Assembly (NCBI GenBank): GCA_027186245.1
Contig: CP114487.1
Span: 11,279,001-11,343,000, forward strand
DNA: 64,000 nucleotides
DNA from: Coriaria nepalensis
Lineage: Eukaryota; Streptophyta; Magnoliopsida; Cucurbitales; Coriariaceae
Direction: 5' to 3'
Shown here: in pieces, positions 61,550-64,000 of the stretch
How positions within the stretch are numbered: the stretch's first letter is position 1
Layout of the letters: every line of letters starts with the position of its first letter
Position numbers and translations under genes: made by a program
The notes under the pieces: model-generated
Seen by the model: only the letters and a program-made list of their open reading frames with translations
What the model was told of the DNA's origin: nothing
Database searches by the model: none

Positions 61550-62487
61550 GTACTCTAGTAAACTATATATTATTATAAATAATATAGTTGATTTTATAGT
61601 AATTCTAGGAATGTCTTATAGCTCATCTTATAATCGCAAGGTTGTTGTAATTAATTTGTCAAGTGAGAAAACTGGATAACGATTGAAGCAATTGTATAAA
61701 GATGTATAGTTGTCTAGTTAATCAAGTCAAGCCTCTGATAATCACATAGCTAGATTAGTATAAATTGTGTTTATTAGAAAGCCTCATAAATACAAACTAT
61801 GTATGGTGAATATATATGGTATGGATAAGTTGAAACTCGATCTATCCCTTCATAAAATGCCATCTAATTTAATAAAAAAAAATATTTATACCACTAAATC
61901 ACGTAACATTTTATAAATAATTAAATTAATTTATATTATATATATCCAAATCGATCCAATACGTATGGAACGATCCGAATCCAAACTCTACAAACACTGA
62001 CACTAACCAAGAGGGAGAACAGGTGGGTGGCTAGCTTGCTAGCCTGGACTGTGCCTGTAAGTTCATGTAGGCATTATGGTTAATAAATGATAATCACGGA
62101 AATTAATGTTGTATAGAGACTGAATAAGGGTCAGCGACTTGCTCTGAATTCGATCAAACTATACCGATTTATATACTTTATCGAATATACTAATTCATAT
62201 GTTTTAGTGTGATGCGGTTGGATTGTATAAGTGACAATTTTTTGTAGTAGGGCCACAATCCGATCACGAAGTCCGGTGGGTGAGGCCCCAAAATATATTC
62301 ATTTAATAAAAAAGAGAAAAAAAATGTTAAAAAGAGAGAAGAAAACTTGAAGTTCAAGTTTGTAGCCACGCGGAGTATCCCCGCCTCCCATCAGTAACCA
62401 ACGCCTCCCAACAGCTCGAACGGAAGCACCGCCTCCTTCTCTCGTTGATTCTAGAGGCGGATATTAATTGTGGAACATTTATGCTTC
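61550..62487. other. SHN 3' flank and spacer
   Basis: No gene recognised. AT-rich with a purine-rich stretch near 62300-62345. Confidence 0.45.
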
Positions 62488-62823
62488 GTAAGCAATTGAA
62501 CAAGGGAAAGTGAAAGAATATGACATAGATAGAGCTCTACTCAATCTTCTTACTGTTCAACTCCGGCTTGGACTATTTGACAGAGATCCCCAAAAGGGGA
62601 AGTTTGGTAATTTGAGACCTATAGATGTTTGCGCATCACAACCCAAAACTCTGGCTCTTGAAGCTGCAAGGCAAGGAATTGTGCTTCTAAAGAATGATAA
62701 GAACTTGATGCCTCTTAAAAAGAATTTGGTTTCTTCATTAGCTGTAATTAGACCCATTGCAAATGATTCAACCAAATTGGGTGGTGGCTACACTGGTCTG
62801 ATCTCTCACAAATCTTTTCGCTA
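62488..62823 (+). pseudogene. beta-D-xylosidase (GH3, BXL-type) gene fragment
   Basis: One in-frame stretch matches the middle of plant beta-D-xylosidases: AIEQGKVKEYDIDRALLNLL, VQLRLGLFDRDPQKGKFGNL, VCASQPKTLALEAARQGIVL and LKNDKNLMPLKKN, then KLGGGYTG. Family members are about 770 residues; only about 105 are present. The sequence before 62488 and after GGGYTG is unrelated, so most of the N-terminal catalytic domain, with the nucleophile Asp, and nearly all of the C-terminal domain are missing. No further exons were seen in the flanks. It is a relic or captured fragment and cannot encode an enzyme. Confidence 0.85.
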
Positions 62824-64000
62824 ATCTGTATCACATATTTTTGCTTATTGATTATAATATGTAACTCCCGCATCACAAAATTTTGGTACGGTACGGATCC
62901 GAACCCACATACTCATCCGTATTACGTACATGGCTGATGGCACATATAATTGTATGCTATATATATGTACATGTTTATCTTCAATGAAAATAAAGTCTGC
63001 AGAAGTCAAATACTTGCTCTATCAGTCGTAGCACTGCTTCATACTTGTTGCGTTAGTGTTCATCCCAAGAGGGTTATAAAGAAACGTATGTAGATTCTCT
63101 TTGTCAGATCCTTACATATTTTGCACATCTTGTTAATGAATTAATTAGCTAGAATGTAAGAAATTCGCTATTAAGTAAGTTGTCTAATAACCCAAGACTG
63201 ACATGATAGGTGACAGTTACATTCGTTATTCTAATTATTCTAAGTTGATCTTACATTATAGGGTAAATGATATTTTTTTTTCTCCCTAAACTATTATTTT
63301 ATTATATTTTTAACCTCTGAATTATTATATCTTTAAAATATACCCCTTAAGATATTATTATATAAATTTATCCCTCATAAATTACCACTTATTACAAATA
63401 CACCTCTTAAATAACTGTTTTATTAGATTTAATCTCATCTTTACATTTCAATGGACAAAATCTAATAAAATAATAATTTAGGGGACTAAATCTAATAAGA
63501 TGATAATTTAAAAATGTAATTCTCACTTGATAATTTAGATAGATTAAGTCGAATATAATAATAGTTTAAAGAATTACTTATAAAATAGAATAATTTAGGG
63601 GAGTTAAATCTAATCGGATAATAATTTAAAAGGGCAAAAGTTTTGTCCCGGGCAATAATGCCTCCTTCCAATCTTTATATAGCTAAGGTAACAAATTTTT
63701 CCTTCATGACCAAAAAGGTTTATAAGTTGATATATCTAAGTTTCAATTTTAAAATGCTGACGTGGATATTTAACGTGGCAATATTAAAATTTAAAGTATA
63801 TTTTAACTTTAGAAAATTATGTTTAGACCCCACCGATTTCATGAGTATTCGCAAAGATCTATCCAAAATACGCTTTTGAGGCCAAACAGCTCCTTAAGTA
63901 ATAATAGCGTTCACGACACTCCAGCGAGAAACAACCGAAGAAGTGGTCAAAGTAGTCTTCAGCGGATTTCAAACCTCTTCTCAAATCTCAAGGAAGGAGG
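62824..64000. other. terminal spacer
   Basis: AT-rich DNA; 63260-63640 holds degenerate repeats of words such as CTAATAAGATAATAATTTA. The last 100 bases become less AT-rich and could be the leader of a gene outside the window, but no product is supported. Confidence 0.4.

Noticed and set aside
1..64000. tRNA, rRNA, microRNA hairpins and CRISPR arrays
   Set aside because: I looked for tRNA B-box sequences, well-known miRNA mature sequences and regularly spaced repeats; none was convincing.

Overview
This window is nuclear DNA of a flowering plant, almost certainly a eudicot. The genes have many short, AT-rich GT-AG introns, the spacers are AT-rich with TA/AAT/TC microsatellites, and the products are plant-specific families: sucrose-phosphate synthase, chloroplast ATP synthase subunit b', EIN3-binding F-box protein, SHINE-type AP2/ERF, SD2-5 receptor kinase and a WVD2-like TPX2 protein. 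I cannot name the species from the sequence.

Layout. 1-2212 (-): EamA/SLC35F5-like transporter, 3' end just outside the window. 3250-4754 (-): gene relic of a synaptotagmin-5-type membrane-contact-site protein. 6559-11089 (+): complete sucrose-phosphate synthase (12 exons). 11717-13884 (+): GT47 exostosin pseudogene. 14316-16886 (+): intact GT47 gene. 19447-21465 (+): FAR1-related (FRS) gene. 22106-25777 (+): EREX-like PX protein. 26331-29036 (+): MRC/PII1-like chloroplast coiled-coil protein. 29387-30034 (-): ATP synthase b'. 30663-32353 (-): ubiquitin-like U11/U12-25K-type gene with a damaged 3' end. 34243-34636 (+): small protein with an Aux/IAA degron. 35089-36248 (-): GT14 pseudogene. 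40535-42988 (+): SD2-5 kinase. 45025-47477 (+): WDL5-like TPX2 protein. 49585-53960: foldback-type repeat block carrying a nested LTR-like insertion. 56075-58248 (-): EBF1/2. 60619-61549 (+): SHN AP2/ERF. 62488-62823 (+): beta-xylosidase fragment.

From memory, the order EamA - EREX-like - PII1/MRC - ATPG - ubiquitin-like - Aux/IAA - GT14 - SD2-5 - WDL5 matches the Arabidopsis At4g32140-At4g32330 neighbourhood, and EBF next to SHN recalls At5g25350-At5g25390. The region therefore looks like a conserved ancestral block into which relics and repeats have been added. The genes are independent transcription units, not an operon. Themes include sucrose synthesis, plastid starch and ATP functions, ethylene signalling (EBF), cuticle regulation (SHN), and endosomal or microtubule proteins.

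The most unusual points are: (i) at the IAA29 position, a 107-residue protein with only Aux/IAA domain I/II-like parts and no PB1 domain; (ii) several genes in different stages of decay (SYT5-like, GT47, GT14, U11/U12-25K-like, BXL fragment); (iii) a GC-AG intron in otherwise intact SPS; (iv) a palindromic foldback repeat interrupted by a 2,050-bp TG...CA insertion with 6-bp target duplications.
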